Positions 35,893-43,740 of a DNA stretch of 64,000 bases are shown one piece after another (the stretch's first letter is position 1; every line of letters starts with the position of its first letter). The position numbers and the translations under genes were made by a program. The notes under the pieces are model-generated. The model saw only the letters and a list, made by a program, of their open reading frames with translations. It made no database searches and was not told where the DNA came from. This DNA comes from Chryseobacterium oryctis (GTDB lineage Bacteria > Bacteroidota > Bacteroidia > Flavobacteriales > Weeksellaceae). The stretch is taken from NCBI RefSeq assembly GCF_025971925.1, contig NZ_JAPDHV010000003.1, positions 507,558 through 571,557 of the forward strand, in the 5' to 3' direction.

Positions 35893-37566
35893 ATGTGTGG
35901 AATTGTATGCTTGTTTGATGCCAAACAAAAAACTGAAATATTAAGACCTCAGGTATTGGAAATGTCGAAAAAAATTCGTCACAGAGGACCGGATTGGAGC
36001 GGTGTATTTCAGGATGAAAAAGTAATTTTCTCCCATGAAAGACTGGCAATTGTAGACCCAACATCAGGGAAACAACCGTTATTTACAAAAGACAAAAAAA
36101 TTGTTTTAGCTGTAAACGGAGAAATATATAACCATAGAGAATTAAAGGAAGAATTTTCGGATTATGAATTCCAAACTCAATCTGACTGTGAAGTTATTTT
36201 AGCATTGTATCAGAAGTACGGAAAAAATTTCATTGAAAAACTCAACGGAATTTTCGCTTTCGCTTTATATGATATTGAAAACAATACATATTTAATTGCA
36301 AGAGATCATATGGGAATTTGTCCTCTTTATCAAGGTTGGGACAAAAACGGAAACTATTATGTAGCCTCAGAACTTAAAGCCTTGGAAGGCATTTGCAAGA
36401 CTATCGAAACATTTTTACCTGGACATTTTGTTTACAGTAAAGACGGAAGCGAACTTCAACAGTGGTATAAAAGAGACTGGGAAAGTTTTGACAGCGTAAA
36501 AGATAACAAAACCGATATAGAAAAATTACGAAAAGGACTTGAAGATGCTGTTCACAGACAATTGATGAGTGATGTACCCTACGGAGTTTTACTTTCCGGA
36601 GGATTAGATTCTTCTGTAATTTCAGCAATCACTGCAAAATTCGCAAGACAAAGAGTTGAAAGTGGAGACACTCAGGAAGCATGGTATCCGAGATTACACA
36701 GTTTTGCTGTAGGATTAGAAGGGTCTCCGGATTTAGCAGCTGCAAAAAAAGCAGCAGACCACATTGGCTCTGTACACCATGAAATCAACTTCACGGTTCA
36801 GGAAGGGTTGGATGCTGTTCGAGACGTTATTTATCATTTGGAAACTTATGACGTAACAACTGTAAGAGCATCTACACCAATGTATCTTTTAGCAAGGGTA
36901 ATTAAATCAATGGGAATAAAAATGGTACTCTCAGGAGAAGGCTCTGATGAGTTATTCGGAGGATATTTATATTTCCACAAAGCTCCCAATGCAAAAGAAT
37001 TTCATGATGAAACAGTACGAAAATTAGGAAAACTTCATCTTTATGATTGCTTAAGAGCCAACAAAGCTTTGATGAGTTGGGGAATTGAAGGACGAGTACC
37101 TTTCTTGGATAAAGAATTTATGGATATTGCCATGAATATTAATCCGCAAGATAAAATGATAAACACAGCAGAAGGGAAAATTGAAAAATGGGTACTAAGA
37201 AAAGCATTTGAAGACATCCTTCCCGAATCCATCGTTTGGAGACAAAAAGAGCAATTCTCAGACGGAGTAGGATATTCTTGGATTGATACACTAAAAGAAG
37301 TTGCCGAAAAAGAAATAACCGATGAAATGATGGCAAATGCAAAATTCAGATTTCCGTTGAATACTCCTCAAAATAAAGAAGAATATCGTTATAGAACAAT
37401 TTTTGAAGAGCATTTCCCGAGTGAAACAGCTGCTGCAACCGTTCCATCTGTGCCTTCTGTTGCGTGTTCTACCCCAATTGCATTAGAATGGGACGAAGCT
37501 TTCAAAAAAATGAACGACCCTAGCGGAAGAGCCGTAAAAGTACATGAAACTTCTTATGACAAATAA
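35893..37566 (+). CDS. asnB: asparagine synthetase B, glutamine-hydrolysing
   Basis: The 557-residue cytosolic enzyme converts aspartate, glutamine and ATP to asparagine. The N-terminal glutaminase starts MCGIVC with the nucleophile Cys2, and shows RHRGPDWSG, HERLAIVDPTSGKQP and NGEIYNH; the synthetase half carries the pyrophosphate loop LLSGGLDSSVISA and VLSGEGSDELFGGY. Full length and close to the E. coli type. It has its own promoter and a terminator downstream. Confidence 0.97.
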   Translation: MCGIVCLFDAKQKTEILRPQVLEMSKKIRHRGPDWSGVFQDEKVIFSHERLAIVDPTSGKQPLFTKDKKIVLAVNGEIYNHRELKEEFSDYEFQTQSDCEVILALYQKYGKNFIEKLNGIFAFALYDIENNTYLIARDHMGICPLYQGWDKNGNYYVASELKALEGICKTIETFLPGHFVYSKDGSELQQWYKRDWESFDSVKDNKTDIEKLRKGLEDAVHRQLMSDVPYGVLLSGGLDSSVISAITAKFARQRVESGDTQEAWYPRLHSFAVGLEGSPDLAAAKKAADHIGSVHHEINFTVQEGLDAVRDVIYHLETYDVTTVRASTPMYLLARVIKSMGIKMVLSGEGSDELFGGYLYFHKAPNAKEFHDETVRKLGKLHLYDCLRANKALMSWGIEGRVPFLDKEFMDIAMNINPQDKMINTAEGKIEKWVLRKAFEDILPESIVWRQKEQFSDGVGYSWIDTLKEVAEKEITDEMMANAKFRFPLNTPQNKEEYRYRTIFEEHFPSETAAATVPSVPSVACSTPIALEWDEAFKKMNDPSGRAVKVHETSYDK

Positions 37567-37618
37567 GTACAAAAGTGTAAATCATTGTGCTAAAAGTTAT
37601 TTCTAAAAATAAATTTAT

Positions 37619-37645
37619 TAATCCTGTAGCAATACAGGATTTTCT
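37619..37645 (+). terminator. terminator after asnB
   Basis: AATCCTGTA / TACAGGATT nine-base stem, GCAA tetraloop, T-rich tail. Confidence 0.9.
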
Positions 37646-37712
37646 TTTAATAGTATTATAACAATATCAAGATAATTTAACCAAGAATTAAATTTATTAT
37701 CTAATAAATAAT

Positions 37713-37720
37713 TATATTTG
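37713..37720 (+). promoter_or_regulatory. -7 element
   Basis: TATATTTG, 27 bases before the ATG at 37748; it overlaps a TTG that would otherwise be an alternative start, arguing for the later ATG. Confidence 0.45.
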
Positions 37721-37747
37721 GAAAACGAAAATATCAATTATATAGAA

Positions 37748-38560
37748 ATGAGAAGAAACATTACTGTCTTGTTTGCCTTATTATCCATCACATTTGCTTT
37801 TGGACAGGGAAAATATGGTAAATATCTTAGTTCAAAAAAACTAGCATTAGCTTATAAAACTGTAAAAAGTGTTGATAAAGATGATTATTATCAACAATAT
37901 TACTGGTTGGTAAAAGCCGAGCAGTTAAAAACCTATCCTCACCTTAAAGATGTAAAACCTGCGGTTTTATATGAATTTGTAAAAAAAGTTAACCCTCAAA
38001 ATCCAACTAAAAAGTTAGATAAAAGAGGTAAAGAATTAAGAGAAACAGCAGAATTATCTTTAAACCAATATTTTAAAAACAAAAATCTTGAAAACAATTC
38101 TGTATTAATGTACAATCTGGAAACTTATGTAGACCCTTCAAAAGGTGAATATTACACAAAAGTTGACCCGGAAAAAATCAAAGAATTGGTACCAAAAGAA
38201 TTATTTGCATTCAATTCAAACAACAGAAATACCGGAGAAGACAAAACATATTACCTTTGGATTGATAAGAAAAAAGATGATTTCAACATCGTAGATATCA
38301 TTCCTAATGAAAAAGAGAATAAAGATTTTTATGCTAGGCTGAAACAATACCTTCCAGGTTATAAGTTTTCTAAGTATGTTCCTTCAGTAAAAAAGGGTAC
38401 AAAAACTGATAAAACTGATGCAGAGTATTACTACATCATGCCTTTTGAACAAAATACCGACAACATCGAATATAAAACTAAAGATTTCAAAACCTTCTCA
38501 TTAAGCCAGTACAGAAAAGCCGGCGACGAATGGAAAGGAGTAGAAAAACCTAGAAAATAA
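37748..38560 (+). CDS. secreted protein of unknown function
   Basis: From the ATG at 37748 the 270-residue protein has a normal signal peptide (MRRNITVLFALLSITFAFGQ). An earlier TTG start at 37718 would put ten polar residues before it and overlaps the promoter box. The mature part is Lys/Tyr-rich, with no membrane segment, lipobox or motif I recognise. Monocistronic between a promoter and a strong terminator. Function unknown. Confidence 0.75.
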   Translation: MRRNITVLFALLSITFAFGQGKYGKYLSSKKLALAYKTVKSVDKDDYYQQYYWLVKAEQLKTYPHLKDVKPAVLYEFVKKVNPQNPTKKLDKRGKELRETAELSLNQYFKNKNLENNSVLMYNLETYVDPSKGEYYTKVDPEKIKELVPKELFAFNSNNRNTGEDKTYYLWIDKKKDDFNIVDIIPNEKENKDFYARLKQYLPGYKFSKYVPSVKKGTKTDKTDAEYYYIMPFEQNTDNIEYKTKDFKTFSLSQYRKAGDEWKGVEKPRK

Positions 38561-38564
38561 AACA

Positions 38565-38600
38565 AAAAGTCCTGTGAAATTCACAGGACTTTTATTTTTA
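38565..38600 (+). terminator. terminator
   Basis: Thirteen-base perfect stem AAAAGTCCTGTGA / TCACAGGACTTTT with T-rich tail. Confidence 0.92.
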
Positions 38601-38704
38601 TATAAATTTCTTTATTTAAGGAACAAATGTTGCTTACAAAACAACATCACTATTTCTTTGAACTAAAATAAAATCTAGAAATTACTGTTTCTAGTAAAAA
38701 TCAT

Positions 38705-40108
38705 ATGTCAGAAGTAAGTTTGCAACCCGATTCAACCAAAAAGATCCTTCCGCTGATTCTTGCAACAGCGATTTTTATGCAAATGCTTGATTCCACGATT
38801 CTAAACACTTCCTTACCTTCTATTGCAAAAGAATTAAACGAGTCTCCGCTGGATATGCAAAATGCAATCATCAGTTATGTTCTTACATTAGCCGTTTTTA
38901 TGCCTGCGAGCGGTTTTTTGGCTGATAGGTTTGGAACCAAGAAAGTTTTTATAACTTCTTTGGTACTTTTTGGTTTAGGCTCTTTGTTTTGTGCAATGTC
39001 TCAAAATCTTACCCAACTCGTAATTTCACGTGTCGTACAGGGAGTTGGAGGAAGTTTAATGACACCGGTCGGAAAATTAGCATTAATTAAAACTTTTGAC
39101 AAAAACGAATTATTAAAAGCCATGAATTACGCTATCATTCCAGCTCTTATCGGTCCTGTTTTAGGACCTTTGGTTGGTGGCTATATGGTTGATTATCTTT
39201 CATGGCACTGGATTTTCCTCATCAATATCCCAATTGGAGTTTTAGGAATTATTTTAGGATTAAAATACATGCCCAATTACAAGTCTACAGATGTTGATTT
39301 TGATTTAAAGGGATTCTTAATATTTGCGGCAGCTTCTCTCCTACTTTCAATCTCATTAGAACTTTTCGGAGATGCAAAAAACATTACTCCTGTTTTAATT
39401 GTATTCATTTTAGGGTTTATTTTTCTATACTATTATTACAGACATGCGAAAAAAGACAGCAGTCCTATTTTCCCTTTAAACTTATTTCAGGTGAGAACTT
39501 TCCGTGTAGGAATTGTCGGAAATCTGGCAACAAGATTAGGAATCAGTTCTGTTCCTTTATTATTACCTTTAATGATTCAGATTGCATACAAACAATCCGC
39601 AGTAACTTCAGGATGGATTATCGCTCCAATGGCGATTACAGCAATGTTTGGAAAATCTTACGTCATTAAAATTTTAAATAAATTCGGATACAGAAAAACC
39701 TTAATGACCAACACATTCATTATCGGAACATTAATCTGTTTACTAGCCATTCCTGATATTAATACCTCGTTATATTGGTTTGTACCTATTATTTCTGTTT
39801 TAGGATTTTTTAATTCGATACAATTTACCTCAATGAATACCATTTCCATTGCAGATTTAAGAAACTTTCAGACAAGTAGCGGAAACTCATTATTATCGGT
39901 AAACCAACAACTTGCAATCGGTTTCGGAATCGCTTTCGGATTGATTGTTCTAAAAATATTTGAAAACAGCCCGGAACTCATCAAACACGAAACTCACAAC
40001 GCATTCAGATATACATTTTTAACAATAGGCTCTCTTACCATTATTTCAGGATTGATTTTCAGAAGGCTTCACATTTCAGACGGGAAAAATTTAAAATCGG
40101 AAGAATAG
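38705..40108 (+). CDS. MFS multidrug efflux transporter (DHA2 type)
   Basis: The 467-residue inner-membrane protein has many hydrophobic helices and the major-facilitator landmarks: GFLADRFGTKKVF (motif A), SRVVQGVGGSLMTPVGKLALI, and the antiporter motif region ALIGPVLGPLVGGYMVDYLSWHWIFLINIPIGVLGI, typical of EmrB/QacA exporters. It probably expels drugs or organic compounds using the proton gradient. No periplasmic adaptor gene is adjacent. A tiny KGG-leader peptide gene follows 95 bp downstream. Confidence 0.92.
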   Translation: MSEVSLQPDSTKKILPLILATAIFMQMLDSTILNTSLPSIAKELNESPLDMQNAIISYVLTLAVFMPASGFLADRFGTKKVFITSLVLFGLGSLFCAMSQNLTQLVISRVVQGVGGSLMTPVGKLALIKTFDKNELLKAMNYAIIPALIGPVLGPLVGGYMVDYLSWHWIFLINIPIGVLGIILGLKYMPNYKSTDVDFDLKGFLIFAAASLLLSISLELFGDAKNITPVLIVFILGFIFLYYYYRHAKKDSSPIFPLNLFQVRTFRVGIVGNLATRLGISSVPLLLPLMIQIAYKQSAVTSGWIIAPMAITAMFGKSYVIKILNKFGYRKTLMTNTFIIGTLICLLAIPDINTSLYWFVPIISVLGFFNSIQFTSMNTISIADLRNFQTSSGNSLLSVNQQLAIGFGIAFGLIVLKIFENSPELIKHETHNAFRYTFLTIGSLTIISGLIFRRLHISDGKNLKSEE

Positions 40109-40203
40109 AATCACACAATATATTTATTGCAGAATCACTTAATACTATTCTAATTAATTGATTTTTATTACATTTAAAAACCAATACCAATTAAATAAGT
40201 ATT

Positions 40204-40359
40204 ATGAAAAATTTAAAGAAAATCTCAAGAGACAAATTAAGAAAAATCAAAGGCGGTGAAAACTCACCTTGCGGTCCGTCTCCAATTGACCCTACAAGAG
40301 ACTACCCTTGTTATGAATTGTACTGTGAAGGTAACCAATGGGTTATAATCTGGTGCTAA
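40204..40359 (+). CDS. small GG-leader peptide (bacteriocin-like)
   Basis: A 51-residue peptide too short for usual gene finding. The leader MKNLKKISRDKLRKIKGG ends in a double glycine, the cut site of C39 peptidase-type exporters; the remaining 33 residues hold four cysteines (SPCGPSP, YPCYELYC, and a terminal WC) and several Pro and Trp. KGG-leader peptides of the form MKNLKK..L..IKGG are common in Chryseobacterium and are called bacteriocin-like. No processing exporter or modifying enzyme is encoded next to it; the MFS gene upstream and pirin downstream are not obvious partners. It is followed by a terminator, supporting that it is a real unit. Confidence 0.75.
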   Translation: MKNLKKISRDKLRKIKGGENSPCGPSPIDPTRDYPCYELYCEGNQWVIIWC

Positions 40360-40401
40360 TTATTTAGACAAAAAACATTTTTGATTTACTCCAACAACTT
40401 A

Positions 40402-40428
40402 AAAAATCCTCATGATGAGGATTTTATT
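40402..40428 (+). terminator. terminator after the GG-leader peptide
   Basis: AAATCCTCAT / ATGAGGATTT inverted repeat around one base, with T-rich flank. Confidence 0.75.
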
Positions 40429-40548
40429 ATTTATTGGAACGAACATAAATTTACTCCTTAGACATTCACATCTCACTGAAGTTATCACAGATCAATGCGT
40501 CTGATTTTTAGTTGTAATACTTTTGTTATAATAAAAATAACAAGTGTT

Positions 40549-41424
40549 ATGGCAACTAAAAAAGTAGAAATCATCATACCTCCAAAACCAGCACATTTTG
40601 TGGGTGACGGATTCAGAGTTCACAATTTCATTCCGAGTGCTTACAGATTAGACATGAAAAGAATGGATCCTTTCATTATGTTAGATTACAACTCAAAATT
40701 CCATTTCAACGGAACTGATACTCCTCGCGGAGTTGGCGTACATCCACACAGAGGTTTTGAAACTGTAACGATTGCATATCACGGTCGCGTTCAACATCAT
40801 GACAGTGCAGGAGGTGGCGGAATTATTGGTGAAGGTGATGTACAATGGATGACTGCTGCCAAAGGAGTTTTACACAAAGAATACCATGAAATAGAATGGG
40901 CAAAAGCGGGAGGAATTTTCCAAATGGTGCAACTTTGGGTAAATCTGCCGAAAGCATACAAAATGAGCTGCCCAAAATATCAGGCAATCAAAAACTCCGA
41001 TATGGAAAAAGTAGACTTGGGTGAAAACGGTTTTATAGAAGTCATTGCAGGTGAATATAATCATCATAAAGGTCCTGCTTTTACCTTCAGTCCGATAAAT
41101 ATGATGAACGCAAAACTAAAAAAAGGAGGAAAAGCTACTTTTGATTTCCCTGCAGAATATAACACAGGGGCTTTGGTGATTGAGGGAAATATCATTGTAA
41201 ATGATGATGAAAAAGTTCCTACAGATAATTTTGTTTTATTTGAAAACGAAGGAGAAACTTTCACTATCGAAGCAACAGAGGATTCAATTATACTAATTAT
41301 TAGCGGAATGCCTCTTAATGAACCTATTTATCCTCATGGGCCTTTTGTAATGAACTCCAGAGAAGAAATTATTCAGGCTTTTGAAGATTTTAATATGGGA
41401 AGATTTGGATATTTGGAAGACTAA
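40549..41424 (+). CDS. pirin family protein
   Basis: From the ATG at 40549 (MATKKVEIIIPPKPAHFVG) the protein is 291 residues; an upstream ATG at 40495 overlaps a TACTTTTG promoter box (40518-40525) and is unlikely. The cupin metal ligands of pirin are present: HPHRGFETVT (two His), AAKGVLHKEYHE (His and Glu). Some bacterial pirins are quercetinases or redox regulators; role here unknown. Followed by a second pirin gene 147 bp later. Confidence 0.9.
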   Translation: MATKKVEIIIPPKPAHFVGDGFRVHNFIPSAYRLDMKRMDPFIMLDYNSKFHFNGTDTPRGVGVHPHRGFETVTIAYHGRVQHHDSAGGGGIIGEGDVQWMTAAKGVLHKEYHEIEWAKAGGIFQMVQLWVNLPKAYKMSCPKYQAIKNSDMEKVDLGENGFIEVIAGEYNHHKGPAFTFSPINMMNAKLKKGGKATFDFPAEYNTGALVIEGNIIVNDDEKVPTDNFVLFENEGETFTIEATEDSIILIISGMPLNEPIYPHGPFVMNSREEIIQAFEDFNMGRFGYLED

Positions 41425-41469
41425 AAATATTTAAACTTTATTTAAACCATAGCAATTTCTTTTTTTATT

Positions 41470-41520
41470 AATTTTATATAATTGTTTATTGGTTAAGCGA
41501 ATAAACAATTATATAAAATT
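41470..41520. repeat. 21-bp perfect inverted repeat between two pirin genes
   Basis: Positions 41470-41490 and 41500-41520 are exact reverse complements (core TAATTGTTTATT / AATAAACAATTA) with a 9-base loop GGTTAAGCG. No T-run follows on either strand, so it is a poor terminator; a regulator site or a remnant of mobile DNA is possible. It lies about 50 bp before the second pirin gene. Confidence 0.85.
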
Positions 41521-41570
41521 CTCAACAAGTATAGTTGAAGTTTTTAACATTTAATCAATTTTTACACACC

Positions 41571-42473
41571 ATGTCAAATATCGGACTTATCATAGAAGAA
41601 AAATCAGCAGATATAGGTAACTTTTTAGTAGGCAGACTTTTACCGTTTCGGGAAAAGAGAGCAGTCGGACCGTTTGTTTTCATTGATCATATGGGACCTG
41701 CCGAACTGAAAGATTATCAAAATCTTGACGTACCTCCACATCCACATATCGGATTATCGACACTAACATATCTACTTGAAGGTTCTATCTTTCATAGAGA
41801 CAGCATAGGAAGCGCCATAGAAATAAAACCCGGAGCGGTAAATTGGATGACTGCAGGAAAAGGTGTTGTACATTCTGAAAGAACTCCCGAATATCTTAGA
41901 AATTCTGATAAAAGACTTCATGGTTTTCAGATTTGGGTAGGACTTCCTAAGCATCTTGAGCAATCTGAACCGACTTTTCATCACATCGAGGCGGAAGAAA
42001 TTCCTGCTTGGGAAGAAGATGGAATTCAGTATAAACTTATTGCAGGAGAAGCATTCGGAAAAAAATCTCCGGTACCTGTTCATAGCAAATTATTTTTCAT
42101 TGAGATAAAAACCAAAGAAGCAAAAAAAATAAGCATAGGAAAAGACCTTTATGGAGAAGTTGCAATGTATGTTTTAGACGGTACCGTAACTACAGACGGA
42201 AATTCTTATGGTTCGAAACAGCTAATGATTGCAAAAGACACTAAACTTTGTGAGTTTGAGATGAGCGAAAATGGTACAGTTTATCTTTTCGGAGGTGAAC
42301 CTTTTGATGAAGAACGTTTCATTTTCTGGAATTTTGTAAATTCAGACAAAGAATTAATTGAAGAAGCTAAAGTAAATTGGAGCGATCAAAATCACGATGC
42401 ATTTCCTTTAGTTCCTGGGGATGATAAAGAATATGTTCCGCTTCCAAAAGCTATTTTAAACAGAAAGTCTTAA
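41571..42473 (+). CDS. pirin family protein
   Basis: From the ATG at 41571 (MSNIGLIIEEKSADIGNF) this is 300 residues; the ATG at 41535 adds residues resembling no pirin start. Cupin ligands are conserved: PPHPHIGLSTLTYLLEG and TAGKGVVHSERTPE. It resembles the first pirin only in the shared fold, so the two are old paralogues and not a recent duplication. Function unknown; possibly oxidative-stress or quercetin-related. Confidence 0.9.
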   Translation: MSNIGLIIEEKSADIGNFLVGRLLPFREKRAVGPFVFIDHMGPAELKDYQNLDVPPHPHIGLSTLTYLLEGSIFHRDSIGSAIEIKPGAVNWMTAGKGVVHSERTPEYLRNSDKRLHGFQIWVGLPKHLEQSEPTFHHIEAEEIPAWEEDGIQYKLIAGEAFGKKSPVPVHSKLFFIEIKTKEAKKISIGKDLYGEVAMYVLDGTVTTDGNSYGSKQLMIAKDTKLCEFEMSENGTVYLFGGEPFDEERFIFWNFVNSDKELIEEAKVNWSDQNHDAFPLVPGDDKEYVPLPKAILNRKS

Positions 42474-42704
42474 AAATATTTTACCCTGAGAAAATTATAC
42501 AGGAATCATACGTTTTGCCAAACTACAGTAATGCTCAACAACAGATTGATAATGTTTATGCACTTACAGCCACATTTAAGCAATATATTTGAATAGTTAG
42601 AAATTATCATTTCATTTATTTATACTTAAATTGTCCCAAGTTCAGCTCCATTATTGTCTTAAAACATTGATTCTAACATAAAAGAATAAAAAAACAACAT
42701 TAAT

Positions 42705-42923
42705 ATGGAAACACACGAATACGTAAATGGAGAAATTACTGTCATCTGGAAACCAAAGAAATGCATTCACTCAGGTATTTGCGTAAAAACGCTTCCGAAA
42801 GTTTACAATCCTAAAGAAAGACCTTGGATAAAAGTAGAAAATGCGAGCTCGGCTGAACTAAAAAATCAAATCGACTTATGCCCTTCCGGAGCTTTAAGTT
42901 ATAAATTCAAAACAGAAAAATAA
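42705..42923 (+). CDS. YjdI-like mono-cluster Fe-S protein
   Basis: A 72-residue protein matching the divergent 4Fe-4S mono-cluster family (YjdI): KKCIHSGICVKTLPKVYNPKERPWIKV and a distal IDLCPSGALSY, giving four Cys ligands with one cluster. It shares one base with the start of the OsmC gene. With the downstream GNAT gene this recalls the E. coli yjdI-yjdJ pair. Function unknown. Confidence 0.9.
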   Translation: METHEYVNGEITVIWKPKKCIHSGICVKTLPKVYNPKERPWIKVENASSAELKNQIDLCPSGALSYKFKTEK

Positions 42924-43321
42924 TGGCAGTTACTGTAAAAGCAAGTTTAGGAAAAGAGAAATATTACACAGAAGTTATTGCAGGTGAAAATAAGTTGATA
43001 ACTGATGAGCCAATTGAGCAAGGCGGACAGAATAAAGGATTCAATCCTTACGAAATCCTAGCAACTTCTTTAGCTAGTTGTACTGCCGCAACTCTAAAAA
43101 TGTACATTGACAGAAAAGAATGGAATGTTGACAAAATAAATGTAGAAGTAGAATTAGAAAATTTTCCTTTAACTAAAACAGCAATTTTCAAAAGAGACAT
43201 AAATTTTGAAGGTACAAATCTAGATGAAGACCAAATGAAAAGACTTCGTACTATTGCAGACGCCTGTCCTGTTCACAAAATACTAACTAACGAAATAGAA
43301 ATATTAACTAAATTCTCATAA
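42923..43321 (+). CDS. OsmC family peroxidase-like protein
   Basis: A 132-residue OsmC/Ohr-fold protein. The two redox cysteines are in ATSLASCTAATLKMYI and DACPVHKIL. Members reduce organic hydroperoxides or serve as thiol-dependent resistance proteins. Middle gene of a three-gene operon: overlaps the YjdI-like gene by one base, and the GNAT gene starts 1 bp after its stop. Confidence 0.9.
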   Translation: MAVTVKASLGKEKYYTEVIAGENKLITDEPIEQGGQNKGFNPYEILATSLASCTAATLKMYIDRKEWNVDKINVEVELENFPLTKTAIFKRDINFEGTNLDEDQMKRLRTIADACPVHKILTNEIEILTKFS

Positions 43322-43322
43322 T

Positions 43323-43628
43323 ATGATTGAAGTAAAACAAAAGAACGACGAAAAACACGGAAATTTTGAAGCATTCATAGACGGTAACCACGCAGGATTA
43401 ATGACTTATACCTGGGCTGGAGAAGAGAGATTTATTATAGACCATACTGAGGTAGAAGAAGCATATAACGGTAAAGGAGTTGGTAAAGAAATGCTTTTGG
43501 CTGCGGTAGATTTTGCAAGGAAAAACGGAAAAACAATTATCCCGCTTTGTCCTTTTGCTAAAGCTACTTTTCAGAAACATGAAGAACTTCAGGACGTTTT
43601 AGTTAATAAAACTCAACAAGTACAATAA
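43323..43628 (+). CDS. small GNAT acetyltransferase (YjdJ-like)
   Basis: A 101-residue short GNAT: DHTEVEEAYNGKGVGKEMLLAAVDFARKNGKTIIPLCPFAKATF, with the acetyl-CoA loop NGKGVG and the conserved LCPFAK segment of the YidJ/YjdJ group. Substrate unknown. Its association with a YjdI-like Fe-S protein is conserved in distant bacteria, implying a shared role. Confidence 0.9.
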   Translation: MIEVKQKNDEKHGNFEAFIDGNHAGLMTYTWAGEERFIIDHTEVEEAYNGKGVGKEMLLAAVDFARKNGKTIIPLCPFAKATFQKHEELQDVLVNKTQQVQ

Positions 43629-43657
43629 TCGATTATTTACTAGGCTACAAATAGAGA

Positions 43658-43690
43658 AATCTTTCAGTTTTTACACTGGAAGGTTTTTTC
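43658..43690 (+). terminator. terminator of the YjdI-OsmC-GNAT operon
   Basis: AATCTTTCAGT pairs with ACTGGAAGGTT (two G-U pairs) followed by T6. Confidence 0.8.
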
Positions 43691-43740
43691 TTTTCTGGCA
43701 GAACATAAAAAACTATATTTGTAAAATTTAAAATCTGAGA

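Noticed and set aside
40549..42473. The two pirin genes as a recent tandem duplication
   Set aside because: They share only fold-level motifs; sequences and lengths differ clearly.
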